A stretch of 35,527 nucleotides of DNA from Pelosinus propionicus DSM 13327 (GCF_900114615.1 NZ_FOTS01000055.1:1-35527); one strand, 5' to 3'. Positions 25,829-33,856 are shown, counted from the first letter of the stretch. Numbers and translations are program-made. Notes: generated from the letters alone by a model not told the origin.

Positions 25829-27019
25829 TTATTTTTTATTTTCCTGTATTTTCTTTGCAAATTCCAATCCAAATTGAAAGCATGCATCCTGCTCATCTTT
25901 GCTCGCTAACCATTTTACTGCTAACCCCGGATTTTCAACAGCTATACCCGCACGTTTCAAGGACTCTTCCATCGCTTTTATTGCGCCTCCTGCCCAGCCA
26001 TGAGCACTAAAAGCAGCACCTATTTTATTTGCAGGCTTTAGTCCTTCTATATAAGTTAAGAATCCTCCCATAGTCGCTAAAACCGTATTATGCTGAGTAG
26101 AGGATCCAAGAATGACTCCTCCTGCTTCAAGTACATCATTAATAATATCGCTCATTGCTGATGTTTTTAGGCGATGAAGTTTTCCTTTGGCTCCCGAAGC
26201 AGCAACACCTTCCAATATGCGCCGAGCCATGTCTTCTGTGGCACCCCACATCGTATCGTATATAATGACTACGGTGTCGTCATGATATCCGCTGCCCCAT
26301 TGTTCATATTTCTTTAAAATGTCTCCAATATGGGAACGCCAAATCACCCCATGGCTAGGAGCGATCATTTTTATGTTTACCGTTTCTGCTTTTGTTAAAG
26401 CCGTACCAACTAAGCGGCTATAAGGCATTAAGATATTTGCATAATATTTAGCAGCTTCTTGCATAATATCATGAATCTCATTTTCATCATCAAATCGTTT
26501 AGTAGTAGAAATATGTTGGCCAAAAGCATCATTTGAAAACAAGATTTCTTCACCAGTTAAGTAGGTTGCCATAGAATCTGGCCAATGCAGCATTGGCATG
26601 GTAATAAATTTCAGCTGTTTTTCACCAAGATCTAAAGAATCTCCTTCTTTTACAACTTGAAAATCATATTCTTTATTATAGTGCTTGACAATTGAATCTT
26701 TCCCTTGGCTTGTTAATACGACTTTAGCCTGAGGCGCCTTTTCCATAATGATCGGTAAAGCACTGGCATGATCAGGCTCAGTGTGATTGCAAACAATATA
26801 ATCGATCTTTGCAGGATCAACAATCTGACTGATACGCTCTAATAATTCTGGAGCAAAAGGTGCTTTTACTGTGTCAATTAAACAAATTTTTTCGTCAACA
26901 ATTAAATAGGCATTATAGGTAATACCTCTTGGTGTACCATATCCATGAAAATCCCGCATGGTCCAGTCAACTGCACCTACAGAATAGATTCCCTTTGCGA
27001 TTTCAATATTATTCATCAT
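25829..27019 (-). CDS. fprA: Flavodiiron protein (A-type flavoprotein, O2 or NO reductase)
   Basis: 396 residues from the ATG at 27019. AGGAGG lies 13 bases upstream, a little far; a TTG start at 27049 has no site. The metallo-beta-lactamase domain (about 1-245) shows all expected di-iron ligands: H-x-E-x-D-H in CNHTEPDHASAL, His in MLHWPDS, Asp in SNDAFGQH and His in PSHGVIW. The flavodoxin domain (about 250-395) has VVIIYDTMWGATEDMARRIL and binds FMN. Such enzymes remove oxygen or nitric oxide in anaerobes, fed by rubredoxin. It may share a transcript with the upstream flavoenzyme gene, 43 bases away. Confidence 0.95.
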   Translation of the reverse strand: MMNNIEIAKGIYSVGAVDWTMRDFHGYGTPRGITYNAYLIVDEKICLIDTVKAPFAPELLERISQIVDPAKIDYIVCNHTEPDHASALPIIMEKAPQAKVVLTSQGKDSIVKHYNKEYDFQVVKEGDSLDLGEKQLKFITMPMLHWPDSMATYLTGEEILFSNDAFGQHISTTKRFDDENEIHDIMQEAAKYYANILMPYSRLVGTALTKAETVNIKMIAPSHGVIWRSHIGDILKKYEQWGSGYHDDTVVIIYDTMWGATEDMARRILEGVAASGAKGKLHRLKTSAMSDIINDVLEAGGVILGSSTQHNTVLATMGGFLTYIEGLKPANKIGAAFSAHGWAGGAIKAMEESLKRAGIAVENPGLAVKWLASKDEQDACFQFGLEFAKKIQENKK

Positions 27020-27061
27020 ACTACTTTCTCTTCCTCCTAGATCTCCCAACTTAATCTTTTA

Positions 27062-28012
27062 TTATAATACATTAGGGGTTTTTGCTAATGCTGACACAAC
27101 TAACCGAGCTTCCTCAATAATATGCTCAATGATAACCTTCGCTGGTTCAATCTTCGTCAATGGCAGTAAACTCTGCCCAGCTTGTACCATACCATTTTCT
27201 ACATCTCCGTCAATCGCAGCCAGACGATTGGTTCCCGTTGCCAAAGCAGCAAGTTCCGCTTCTGGCGTATGTTGGCGCTCCAGTTCTAAGAAGCGGTCTG
27301 TAAACTTATTTTTTACCCCGCGAACGGCATGTCCAGAAAGCAAACCTGTCACAACACTATCAGTGTCACTAGCGGAAATTAACTTTTGTTTTACATTGGC
27401 ATGAACAGCACATTCTTCTGCTACTAAAAATCGAGTACCCATTTGAATTCCTGATGCTCCCATAGAAAGTGCTGCAACTAAACCTCGCCCGTCAGCAAAG
27501 CCGCCGGCTGCAATCACGGGAATATCTATCTCTGGAATGACTTGTGTCATTAAAGCCATAGTCGTCAATACACCAATATGACCTCCGGCTTCCATTCCTT
27601 CGATTACAATCGCATCGGCACCTTTTTCCTGTACTCGTTTTGCCAGTTTCACATTCGGTACTACTGGTATTTTCTTTATACCTGCTTGGTCAAGTTGAGC
27701 AAAGAACGGAATTGGATTCCCAGCACCAAGAGTAACAAAAGCTACTTTTTCTTGGCAGACCACATTCATTATTTCTTCCTTATCTGCAGCCATAAGCTGA
27801 ACATTTACACCAAAAGGCTTTTTGGTCAAGGTTTTTGCTAAACGTATTTGTTCACCAACCCATTGAGCATTACGTCCCCCTGCAGCAATGATACCAGCCC
27901 CACCAGCTTCTGATACGGCTGCTGCCAGCTTTCCATCTGATACCCATGCCATACCACCTTGTATAATTGGATACTTTATATTTAGCATTGTTGTTAATTT
28001 TGTACTCATCAT
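27062..28012 (-). CDS. FabK-like enoyl-ACP reductase / nitronate monooxygenase family
   Basis: 316 residues. It is a TIM-barrel flavoprotein using FMN. Motifs: YPIIQGGMAWVSDGKLAAAV at the N-terminus, IEGMEAGGHIGVLTTMAL (the conserved His region), PVIAAGGFADGRGLVAALSM and GIQMGTRFLVAEEC, which bind the FMN phosphate. Length and the GMEAGGHIG segment fit FabK, the enoyl-ACP reductase of fatty-acid synthesis. The wider family also oxidises nitronates. No other fab gene is adjacent, so function stays open. AAAGGGGTGG precedes two adjacent ATGs; the first is taken. Confidence 0.88.
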   Translation of the reverse strand: MMSTKLTTMLNIKYPIIQGGMAWVSDGKLAAAVSEAGGAGIIAAGGRNAQWVGEQIRLAKTLTKKPFGVNVQLMAADKEEIMNVVCQEKVAFVTLGAGNPIPFFAQLDQAGIKKIPVVPNVKLAKRVQEKGADAIVIEGMEAGGHIGVLTTMALMTQVIPEIDIPVIAAGGFADGRGLVAALSMGASGIQMGTRFLVAEECAVHANVKQKLISASDTDSVVTGLLSGHAVRGVKNKFTDRFLELERQHTPEAELAALATGTNRLAAIDGDVENGMVQAGQSLLPLTKIEPAKVIIEHIIEEARLVVSALAKTPNVL

Positions 28013-28145
28013 TTATCCACCCCTTTTACTAATGTATTGTCTTTTGAAAATTCACTATTGAAAATAGATTTTCCTGCAAAAAAATGTTGTTATTTTATTT
28101 AAAACCAATATGCAGTATTTTCTGTCTTTTTATCGCAAAATATTC

Positions 28146-28174
28146 TTTACAATCTTATGTATTCAATTTATAAT
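28146..28174 (+). promoter_or_regulatory. Candidate promoter of the SpeD-like gene
   Basis: TTTACA (28146-28151) and TATAAT (28169-28174) with a 17-base spacer. The leader to the start codon would be about 115 bases. The rest of the divergent gap is AT-rich without clear structure. Confidence 0.5.
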
Positions 28175-28297
28175 GAAAAGCTACAATATATATAATAAAG
28201 GCGTTATTATGAATATTTGAAACCAAAATATATATTTAATTATTATTAACAGTGCATACGCCTAAATCACCACTTAAATTTAAAGGAGCAGTCAAAT

Positions 28298-28765
28298 ATG
28301 ATTATGGGAATTATAAGCAGGCACCTCACCATTGATATGTACGGATGCAGTTTTGAAGGTCTTACTACCATGGAAATTCTTAAGCAAGCAATTCTGACAG
28401 CCATTGCTGAATCGAATATGACCCTACTTGAATTCACCGAACACCAATTTCAACCCCAAGGTTTAACAGGTCTCGCAGCTCTGGCATTACTAGCAGAAGG
28501 TCATATGAGTATACATACATTTCCCGATAAAGGTTATGCCGCCATCGATTTATTCAACTATAGTGATGCAAGCCAACCTGACAATGCCTCTAAAGTTTTA
28601 AAGAAATTCTTGAAACCAGAAAAAATTAAAATTACAAATATTAAACGTGGAGACTTTGGCTCGATCAGTGACATGAAACCAAAAATTAGAGTAACCAGCA
28701 CCCCTATACGCCGTGTACGAGATACAAGTGCTAAGGTGTTCAAATTTTTATCCCGCTCCAAATAA
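28298..28765 (+). CDS. SpeD (S-adenosylmethionine decarboxylase) family protein lacking the cleavage serine
   Basis: 155 residues, against about 125-130 for class 1B SpeD. The fold is recognisable: RHLTIDMYGC near the start, HQFQPQGLTG, and AEGHMSIHTFPDKGYAAIDL (about 66-85). In known SpeD this reads SESH[LI][TS]IHT[WF]PE, where the Ser after Glu becomes the pyruvoyl cofactor. Here that position is Gly68. The later FTCG, with the proton-donor Cys, reads FNYS. His73, used in processing, is kept. A basic tail (about 125-155) is extra. The protein should therefore not self-cleave in the known way, and decarboxylase activity is doubtful. No speE neighbour. RBS AAAGGAG precedes the ATG. Family is sure; function is unknown. 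Confidence 0.82.
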   Translation: MIMGIISRHLTIDMYGCSFEGLTTMEILKQAILTAIAESNMTLLEFTEHQFQPQGLTGLAALALLAEGHMSIHTFPDKGYAAIDLFNYSDASQPDNASKVLKKFLKPEKIKITNIKRGDFGSISDMKPKIRVTSTPIRRVRDTSAKVFKFLSRSK

Positions 28766-28778
28766 TGGACCAGACGTA

Positions 28779-28827
28779 AGAAAACCACTAGACGATTCAT
28801 TTAATGAATGCGCTAGCGGTTTTTTTA
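28779..28827. terminator. Bidirectional terminator between the SpeD-like and HPr-like genes
   Basis: AAAACC-CTAG...GATTCATT pairs with AATGAATGCGCTAGCGGTTTT with small interruptions. It is flanked by A-rich left and T-rich right tracts and serves both converging genes. Confidence 0.82.
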
Positions 28828-28851
28828 TTTATAGCAGACTCTATATCCCTT

Positions 28852-29118
28852 TTACTCTTCTCCAAATTTGCTCTTAATCATATCTTCAAGAGCCTTACTG
28901 CATTCTTTTTCATCCTCGCCTTCAGTAGTAATCGTAATCTGAGTATTTTGTTTTAAGCCCATACTCATAACTGCCAAAATGCTCTTTCCATCTGCAACTT
29001 TATTATTGGCAGCGATTTTGACTTTGCTTTTAAAGGCAGCTGCCTTCTGCACAAACTGAGCTGCTGGCCTAGCATGCAAACCACTAGTATTTGTAATTGT
29101 CACCTGTATTTCAATCAT
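28852..29118 (-). CDS. HPr-like phosphocarrier protein
   Basis: 88 residues, the usual HPr length. The phosphorylated His lies in SGLHARPAAQFVQKA (His16), and the regulatory Ser is in ADGKSILAVMSMG (Ser46). Both key sites are intact, so it can take phosphate from enzyme I and probably be modified by HPr kinase. It lies 190 bases after dhaM on the same strand, with a 76-bp inverted repeat between them. It may serve as phosphate donor for DhaM or as the general HPr (ptsH) of the cell. No ptsI is in the window. GAGGG precedes the ATG. Confidence 0.92.
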   Translation of the reverse strand: MIEIQVTITNTSGLHARPAAQFVQKAAAFKSKVKIAANNKVADGKSILAVMSMGLKQNTQITITTEGEDEKECSKALEDMIKSKFGEE

Positions 29119-29207
29119 AGTTATCCCTCACATATAAAAAATATTATTTTATTCTTAGGAGGCAATGGTTAACCCCCGCCATAAACAATAGAAACCGAGA
29201 AGATTTG

Positions 29208-29283
29208 AACCACAAAGGTACAAAGCACGATTAGACACTCATCTTTGCGTGTCATGATTAGCGTTCATTGCGCCTTTGTGGTT
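29208..29283. repeat. 76-bp inverted-repeat element, copy 2
   Basis: AACCACAAAGG (29208-29218) and CCTTTGTGGTT (29273-29283) are perfect inverted repeats. Total length equals copy 1 at 5889-5964. It lies between dhaM and the HPr-like gene, and could fold in the transcript and reduce read-through. Confidence 0.6.
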
Positions 29284-29310
29284 GCAAACTCATACTCTAA
29301 AACAATCTTT

Positions 29311-29703
29311 TTAGCACTTATTCAAAGTGCGTGCACCTTCTGCTGTTGCAACAACTGCAGCTAAATTACTCCCTAACGATGCTTCTACTACAGCACTAAT
29401 GGCTCCTTCTAAAATTGGAGCATCGGCAATTTGAACCTTAGAACGCAATTCTTCATCCAAGAACTCAAAAGCAGTTTCTGTACTCAAAACGGCACTGCCT
29501 AAATCTACCATAATTGCGACACCATCACCTGTATCAGCGGAGACAATCGCCTCACTCACTCGAAATGCATCTGTCCCAATACCACCATCTGCCATTCCCC
29601 CAGCTGCAATTATTTTTTGTTCCGGGGCTGACATTTGCAACGCCATTTCTCGTATTCCTTCTGCAACTTTTTGGCTATGTGAAACAATAACAACTCCAAC
29701 CAT
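29311..29703 (-). CDS. dhaM: DhaM, PTS EIIA-type phosphotransfer subunit of dihydroxyacetone kinase
   Basis: 130 residues, a single EIIA (mannose-family) domain without the HPr and enzyme I extensions of the E. coli protein. The active-site His is in VVIVSHSQKVAEGI near the N-terminus. GGMADGGIGTDAFRVSEAI and VAIMVDLGSAVLSTETAFEF are the usual family motifs. DhaM passes phosphate from HPr to ADP bound in DhaL. AGGAGG is ten bases before the ATG. The gene follows dhaL by 21 bases. Confidence 0.94.
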   Translation of the reverse strand: MVGVVIVSHSQKVAEGIREMALQMSAPEQKIIAAGGMADGGIGTDAFRVSEAIVSADTGDGVAIMVDLGSAVLSTETAFEFLDEELRSKVQIADAPILEGAISAVVEASLGSNLAAVVATAEGARTLNKC

Positions 29704-29724
29704 GCGCTTGAGACCTCCTATTTA

Positions 29725-30351
29725 CTAACGACGAAGATATTCTACCAATGCCTTTAACATAATATATGATGATGTTGCACCAGGATCTTGATGTCCACGA
29801 CTTCTCTCTCCGAGATAACTTGCTCTCCCTTTGGTGGCGATGATCGTTTTAGTAAATTCCACTCCCTGCTGCGCTGCCTCATATGCCAATTCCAAACATG
29901 CAGTTACTGTTTTTCCTGTATTGGCACCATCCTGAAATGCTTCATAAGCAGGCACTAAAGCATCAAGCATAGTTTTTTCGCCTGTCGTTGCTTTTCCTCT
30001 TTCCTTAATACCAGCAATTGCCGCTTCTAACATTAAACCAATGGTCTGCGTATCAAGCTCCGTTTTACCCTGACTTGGAGCAGCAGCCCGTAAGAAAGCA
30101 GTGCCATACAATGGTCCTGCCGCCCCACCTACACTCGATATCAGGGTCATCCCTACTATTTTAAGAACCTTTCCTATATCACTTTCCATTTCCATTCCTT
30201 GCAGTTTTGCCTTTACTGCCTCAAAACCTCGTGCCATATTAATTCCATGGTCTCCATCGCCAATCGCAGCGTCTAAATCTGTTAACTTTTGTCTGTTGCC
30301 AATGATCATTTCACCCACAGCAGATATTACTTCGTATAAATTTCCACTCAT
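29725..30351 (-). CDS. dhaL: DhaL, ADP-binding subunit of PTS-dependent dihydroxyacetone kinase
   Basis: 208 residues. The nucleotide and magnesium site is DAAIGDGDHGINMARGF (about 25-41), with the conserved aspartates. SSVGGAAGPLYGTAFLRAA and GRASYLGERSRGHQDPGATS are the other signature blocks. ADP here is a bound cofactor that is rephosphorylated by DhaM and gives phosphate to dihydroxyacetone on DhaK. AAAGGGGG precedes the ATG, and the dhaK stop is 17 bases upstream. Confidence 0.95.
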   Translation of the reverse strand: MSGNLYEVISAVGEMIIGNRQKLTDLDAAIGDGDHGINMARGFEAVKAKLQGMEMESDIGKVLKIVGMTLISSVGGAAGPLYGTAFLRAAAPSQGKTELDTQTIGLMLEAAIAGIKERGKATTGEKTMLDALVPAYEAFQDGANTGKTVTACLELAYEAAQQGVEFTKTIIATKGRASYLGERSRGHQDPGATSSYIMLKALVEYLRR

Positions 30352-30367
30352 ATAGCCAAATCCCCCT

Positions 30368-31366
30368 TTAAAACTGTACCAAAGCTGGTGTATCTGCAGG
30401 AGCTAATAATAACTCTTTTAACTCACTATCAAGTTTTAAAATACTAATAGAAAATCCCGCCATTTCTAGTGATGTCATATAATTCCCGATATACGTTTTA
30501 GCAATGTGCAAACCCTTCTCTTTTAAGAGCGCTGCTACTTTTCGATTTACAATGTAAAGCTCCATTAATGGTGTAGCCCCCAGTCCATTAACCAGTACTG
30601 CAACTTCTTCTCCTGCAGCCAAGGGCATATCAGCTAAAATCTTATCCACTAAATGATCTGTAATTTCATCTGCCGAACGCAGAACTTCTCGATGGGTACC
30701 CGGTTCACCATGAATCCCCATACCAATTTCGATTTCATTATCTTCCAAGACAAAGCTAGGCTTACCAGCTGCCGGTACTGTGCAAGAATCAAGTGCCATT
30801 CCCATTGATCTCACATTATGGATGACTTTATCAGCAACTCTTTTTACTTCTTCTAGTTCCGCACCTGTTTCTGCTTTTGCTCCGGCAATTTTATGTACCA
30901 ACACAGTGCCCGCAATACCTCGTCTGCCAATGGTCCAAGTACTGTTCTCCACAGCTACATCATCATTTACAATAACTTTATCCACCGTAATACCATCAGC
31001 ACTTGCCATCTCAATTGCCATTTCAAAGTTCATAACGTCACCGCTATAATTTTTTATGATCAATAGTACGCCCTTGCCATTATCTACTGCCTTTACAGCT
31101 TCGTATACCTGATCTGGAGTTGGAGAAGTAAACACAGCACCTGCTACGGCACCATCAAGCATTCCACGGCCAACAAAACCAGCATGAGAAGGTTCATGAC
31201 CACTGCCGCCGCCGCTTACCAGAGCTACTTTAGCAGCTTCTGGTTTATTAGCTCTTACTAAGACTTCAAATCCATCCACTCTTTTTACATATTGTGGATG
31301 CGCCGACACCATACCTTGCAACATTTCCTCTACTACCTGTTCTGGCACATTAATAACTTTTTTCAT
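30368..31366 (-). CDS. dhaK: DhaK, dihydroxyacetone-binding subunit
   Basis: 332 residues from the ATG at 31366, chosen for AAGGAGAG upstream; the longer frame to 31480 runs through the promoter and is rejected. DhaK binds dihydroxyacetone covalently through a His. LVSGGGSGHEPSHAGFVG lies near 45-62, and GMGIHGEPGTHREVL near 210-224 contains the candidate His. NYSGDVMNFEMA is also typical. The product, dihydroxyacetone phosphate, enters glycolysis. It is the first gene of dhaK-dhaL-dhaM and is preceded by a sigma-54 promoter. Confidence 0.96.
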   Translation of the reverse strand: MKKVINVPEQVVEEMLQGMVSAHPQYVKRVDGFEVLVRANKPEAAKVALVSGGGSGHEPSHAGFVGRGMLDGAVAGAVFTSPTPDQVYEAVKAVDNGKGVLLIIKNYSGDVMNFEMAIEMASADGITVDKVIVNDDVAVENSTWTIGRRGIAGTVLVHKIAGAKAETGAELEEVKRVADKVIHNVRSMGMALDSCTVPAAGKPSFVLEDNEIEIGMGIHGEPGTHREVLRSADEITDHLVDKILADMPLAAGEEVAVLVNGLGATPLMELYIVNRKVAALLKEKGLHIAKTYIGNYMTSLEMAGFSISILKLDSELKELLLAPADTPALVQF

Positions 31367-31468
31367 GTCATTTCTCTCCTTCGTTATTATATTCCATTCG
31401 TGACAGGGTTCCCGATGATTTGGCAATATGCATAATACACATACATATGCTTTACATAGTACATTACA

Positions 31469-31486
31469 AGCAATAATCATGCCAAA
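31469..31486 (-). promoter_or_regulatory. Sigma-54 (-24/-12) promoter of dhaKLM
   Basis: On the minus strand TTTGGCATGATTATTGCT carries GG at 31482-31483 and GC at 31470-31471, exactly ten bases apart. It fits the TGGCAY-N5-TTGCW consensus. The start would lie near 31458, about 90 bases before dhaK. Confidence 0.88.
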
Positions 31487-31592
31487 GGAAATTTGGCAAG
31501 ATAAAAGCAGGTAACAATCTAGTAGATGGCCTTAAACTCCTATACATATAGAAGCGTCTATCTACAACAAAGGCAAGTGATCGTAAAAATAC

Positions 31593-31647
31593 TACCACTT
31601 GGTAAAAAATATCAACTTTCATTACTTTATTGATATTTTTTTACTAA
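31593..31647. promoter_or_regulatory. Palindrome and inverted repeat: possible activator site and regulator terminator
   Basis: TACCA-CT-TGGTA (31593-31604) lies about 115 bases upstream of the sigma-54 promoter, a normal distance for an enhancer-binding protein. A longer inverted repeat, TTGGTAAAAAATATCAA (31599-31615) with TTGATATTTTTTTACTAA (31630-31647), follows the regulator gene and could be its terminator. Which role applies cannot be told from sequence. Confidence 0.45.
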
Positions 31648-31659
31648 GTATATTCTTTT

Positions 31660-33702
31660 TTACCAGCTTATTGTTTTTTCTATTCCATATTTTTTAGCTT
31701 TGGCTGCTATTGTTTTATGTGTAAGCCCTAAAGCTTTGCCAGCCCTATTATAGCTATTATAAGTACCTAAGGCTAACTTGATAATTTTCTTTTCATATTC
31801 TTCCCAAGGCAAAATAATTTCATTACTGACTATGCTACTTCCTTCTTTATCTTTTGTTATTAATTTTTCTTTGAGGTATGTAGGTAAATGCTCAATACCA
31901 ATAAAATCAGCTTCTGTTAATGTTACAAGTCGTTCGATCATATTTTCTAGTTCACGAACATTTCCTGGCCATTTATACTGCAACAGTATATCCAGAGCAT
32001 CATTTTTTATACCTTTTGCTTTCCTTGCTAATTCAACACTGACTTTATTTAAAAAATGTTCTACTAATATTGGAATGTCCTCCTTGCGCTCTCTTAAGGG
32101 TGGTAACAACAAGGGAATTACATTTAAACGATAATATAAGTCTTCACGAAACTCTCCATTTAATACCATTCTCTCTAAATCCTGATTCGTAGCGGCAATA
32201 ATTCGTACATTTACTTTTATTGTACTTTCTCCGCCAACTCTTTCAAATTCTTTTTTTTGTAATACACGCAGTAATTTGACCTGCATACTTTTTTCCATCT
32301 CACCAATCTCATCCAGAAAAATGGTACCATGATCAGCTAACTCAAATTTTCCTAACTTTCTACGAATGGCACCTGTAAATGCTCCCTTTTCATGACCAAA
32401 AAGCTCACTTTCCAATAAATTAGCAGGAATTGCACCGCAATTAACCCGAATAAAAGGCCCAGCTCCCTGTCTGCTGGCATAATGAATTCCTTCTGCCACT
32501 AATTCCTTACCAGTACCGCTTTCACCGCGAATTAATACGTTTGAAGAGCCTTCTGCCGCTTTTGCTGCCATTGCTAATACATCAAACACTTTACCACTGC
32601 GCCCAATAAAGTGTTCAAAAACCCGATTGGGTTTCTTAGTACGCCATAATTCTTGTTCTAAGTACTCAGCTTTTGCTGAAATATGATTCAAGTTTTCCAT
32701 TAGCCCCTGTACCTCTGTAATGTCCTTTACCACAGATACCACTCCTGTTACTTCATCATCTACGATAATTGGGTTGACATTAGCCACTACTGCCACTCCA
32801 TTTCTCTTCTTACTAATAGTCCCCAATACTTGTTTACCAGATGAAAGTACACTACAACGTGCCCCATTAGGAGATATTTCCTGTATATTCTGACCTACCA
32901 GCTGTGCATACTGTTGATTAAGAATACGCAAATACGCTGGGTTTACATAGGTAATACAGCCTTCTTTATTTACTACACAAATTCCGTCTTGTACAGATTC
33001 TAGTATTAATTGAAGCTGTCCTTTTAACTCTTTAACCTCTTGTAATTCTCCTGTAATTTTCTCTAATGCAGAAATATCTTCAAAAATAGCAACTGCACCT
33101 TTAATTTGTCCATCAATAATAATAGGTGTTCGATTCGTAATCGTACTTGAAGAGCCTATAACCTGCCGATAAGCAAGCTCAGGAATTCCTGTTTTATTCA
33201 CAAAATGCAACCTGGAATTTGGAATTACATCATATACTTTTTTTCCAATCACACCATTAGCGGGAATACCTAATATCTCCTCTGCTGCTGGATTAAAGAT
33301 TGTCACTATATCATGCTCATCGCTTACCATTAAACCATTAGCCATACTATTAAAAATTTGCTCAGCCGTAAAGGCATTATCCTGAAGCAACTTATCAACT
33401 TCGCTGATAATCTGAGCATTATCCAATTGAAAATCACTCTCTAGAAAGCCCACCATCTGGTTAACTACATATTCAGCGTGCTTCCCATGACCTACAACCC
33501 AGACTTCATCACCTGCTTTTATCTTTAAAGAACAAAGTAAAATTAAGCTATTTGATGCTATATTTTCTTGCTCTTTATATCTAAAAAATAGAGTCGTTTG
33601 ATAGGTCATGCTCAATGCATGGGATTTTTGTACTACCATTGCTGCCACCCGTGTGTGTAGCCCTTTCTGATGCTGGATTACCGCTCTTTTTTCATAATGC
33701 AA
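31660..33702 (-). CDS. Sigma-54-dependent activator with N-terminal HPr-like domain (probable dha regulator)
   Basis: 680 residues from a TTG at 33702 with GAGGGTG upstream; the ATG at 33723 lacks a site. Domains in order: HPr-like (about 1-88) with KGLHTRVAAMVVQKS, keeping the phospho-accepting His and Arg of GLHARPAA, and IKAGDEVWVVGHGKHAEYVV; two PAS domains (about 108-215 and 232-340); AAA+ (about 365-595) with GESGTGKELVAEG, GAFTGA and GTIFLDEIGEM; a Fis-type helix-turn-helix at the C-terminus (NRAGKALGLTHKTIAAKAKK). GAFTGA contacts sigma-54. It lies directly upstream of the sigma-54 promoter of dhaKLM, so it most likely activates that operon. The HPr-like domain suggests control by PTS phosphorylation. 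Confidence 0.92.
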   Translation of the reverse strand: MHYEKRAVIQHQKGLHTRVAAMVVQKSHALSMTYQTTLFFRYKEQENIASNSLILLCSLKIKAGDEVWVVGHGKHAEYVVNQMVGFLESDFQLDNAQIISEVDKLLQDNAFTAEQIFNSMANGLMVSDEHDIVTIFNPAAEEILGIPANGVIGKKVYDVIPNSRLHFVNKTGIPELAYRQVIGSSSTITNRTPIIIDGQIKGAVAIFEDISALEKITGELQEVKELKGQLQLILESVQDGICVVNKEGCITYVNPAYLRILNQQYAQLVGQNIQEISPNGARCSVLSSGKQVLGTISKKRNGVAVVANVNPIIVDDEVTGVVSVVKDITEVQGLMENLNHISAKAEYLEQELWRTKKPNRVFEHFIGRSGKVFDVLAMAAKAAEGSSNVLIRGESGTGKELVAEGIHYASRQGAGPFIRVNCGAIPANLLESELFGHEKGAFTGAIRRKLGKFELADHGTIFLDEIGEMEKSMQVKLLRVLQKKEFERVGGESTIKVNVRIIAATNQDLERMVLNGEFREDLYYRLNVIPLLLPPLRERKEDIPILVEHFLNKVSVELARKAKGIKNDALDILLQYKWPGNVRELENMIERLVTLTEADFIGIEHLPTYLKEKLITKDKEGSSIVSNEIILPWEEYEKKIIKLALGTYNSYNRAGKALGLTHKTIAAKAKKYGIEKTISW

Positions 33703-33738
33703 ATTTTCACCCTCTTTACACATGGTCTTAATCTATTT

Positions 33739-33754
33739 ATGTTATATATAACAT
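33739..33754. promoter_or_regulatory. Perfect 16-bp palindrome (possible operator)
   Basis: ATGTTATATATAACAT lies between the regulator gene and rubrerythrin. It would cover the likely transcription start of the regulator. The protein that binds it is unknown. Confidence 0.4.
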
Positions 33755-33758
33755 ATTA

Positions 33759-33788
33759 TTTATAAAGATGGCAATTTTTACTTGACAA
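33759..33788 (-). promoter_or_regulatory. Candidate promoter of the sigma-54 activator gene
   Basis: TTGTCA (33783-33788) and TATAAA (33759-33764) with an 18-base spacer on the minus strand. Its -35 overlaps the -35 of the divergent rubrerythrin promoter. Confidence 0.4.
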
Positions 33789-33810
33789 ATTCTCTATAAT
33801 GGATAATAAT
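33782..33810 (+). promoter_or_regulatory. Promoter of rubrerythrin
   Basis: Consensus TTGACA (33782-33787), a 17-base spacer and AATAAT (33805-33810). The leader is about 40 bases and AT-rich. Confidence 0.5.
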
Positions 33811-33856
33811 AATTAATAGATAATAAATAATAATATTTTTTATGGAGGTATCTTAA

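Noticed and set aside
29119-29207. Separate promoter for the HPr-like gene
   Set aside because: Only AT-rich boxes with poor spacing were found, not enough to call.
31778-32134. 118-codon plus-strand frame inside the sigma-54 activator
   Set aside because: Antisense shadow of the AAA+ and C-terminal region.
33790-33825. Possible PerR box upstream of rubrerythrin
   Set aside because: The TATAAT-like repeats do not form the TTATAAT-N-ATTATAA palindrome; they are probably only AT-rich promoter DNA.
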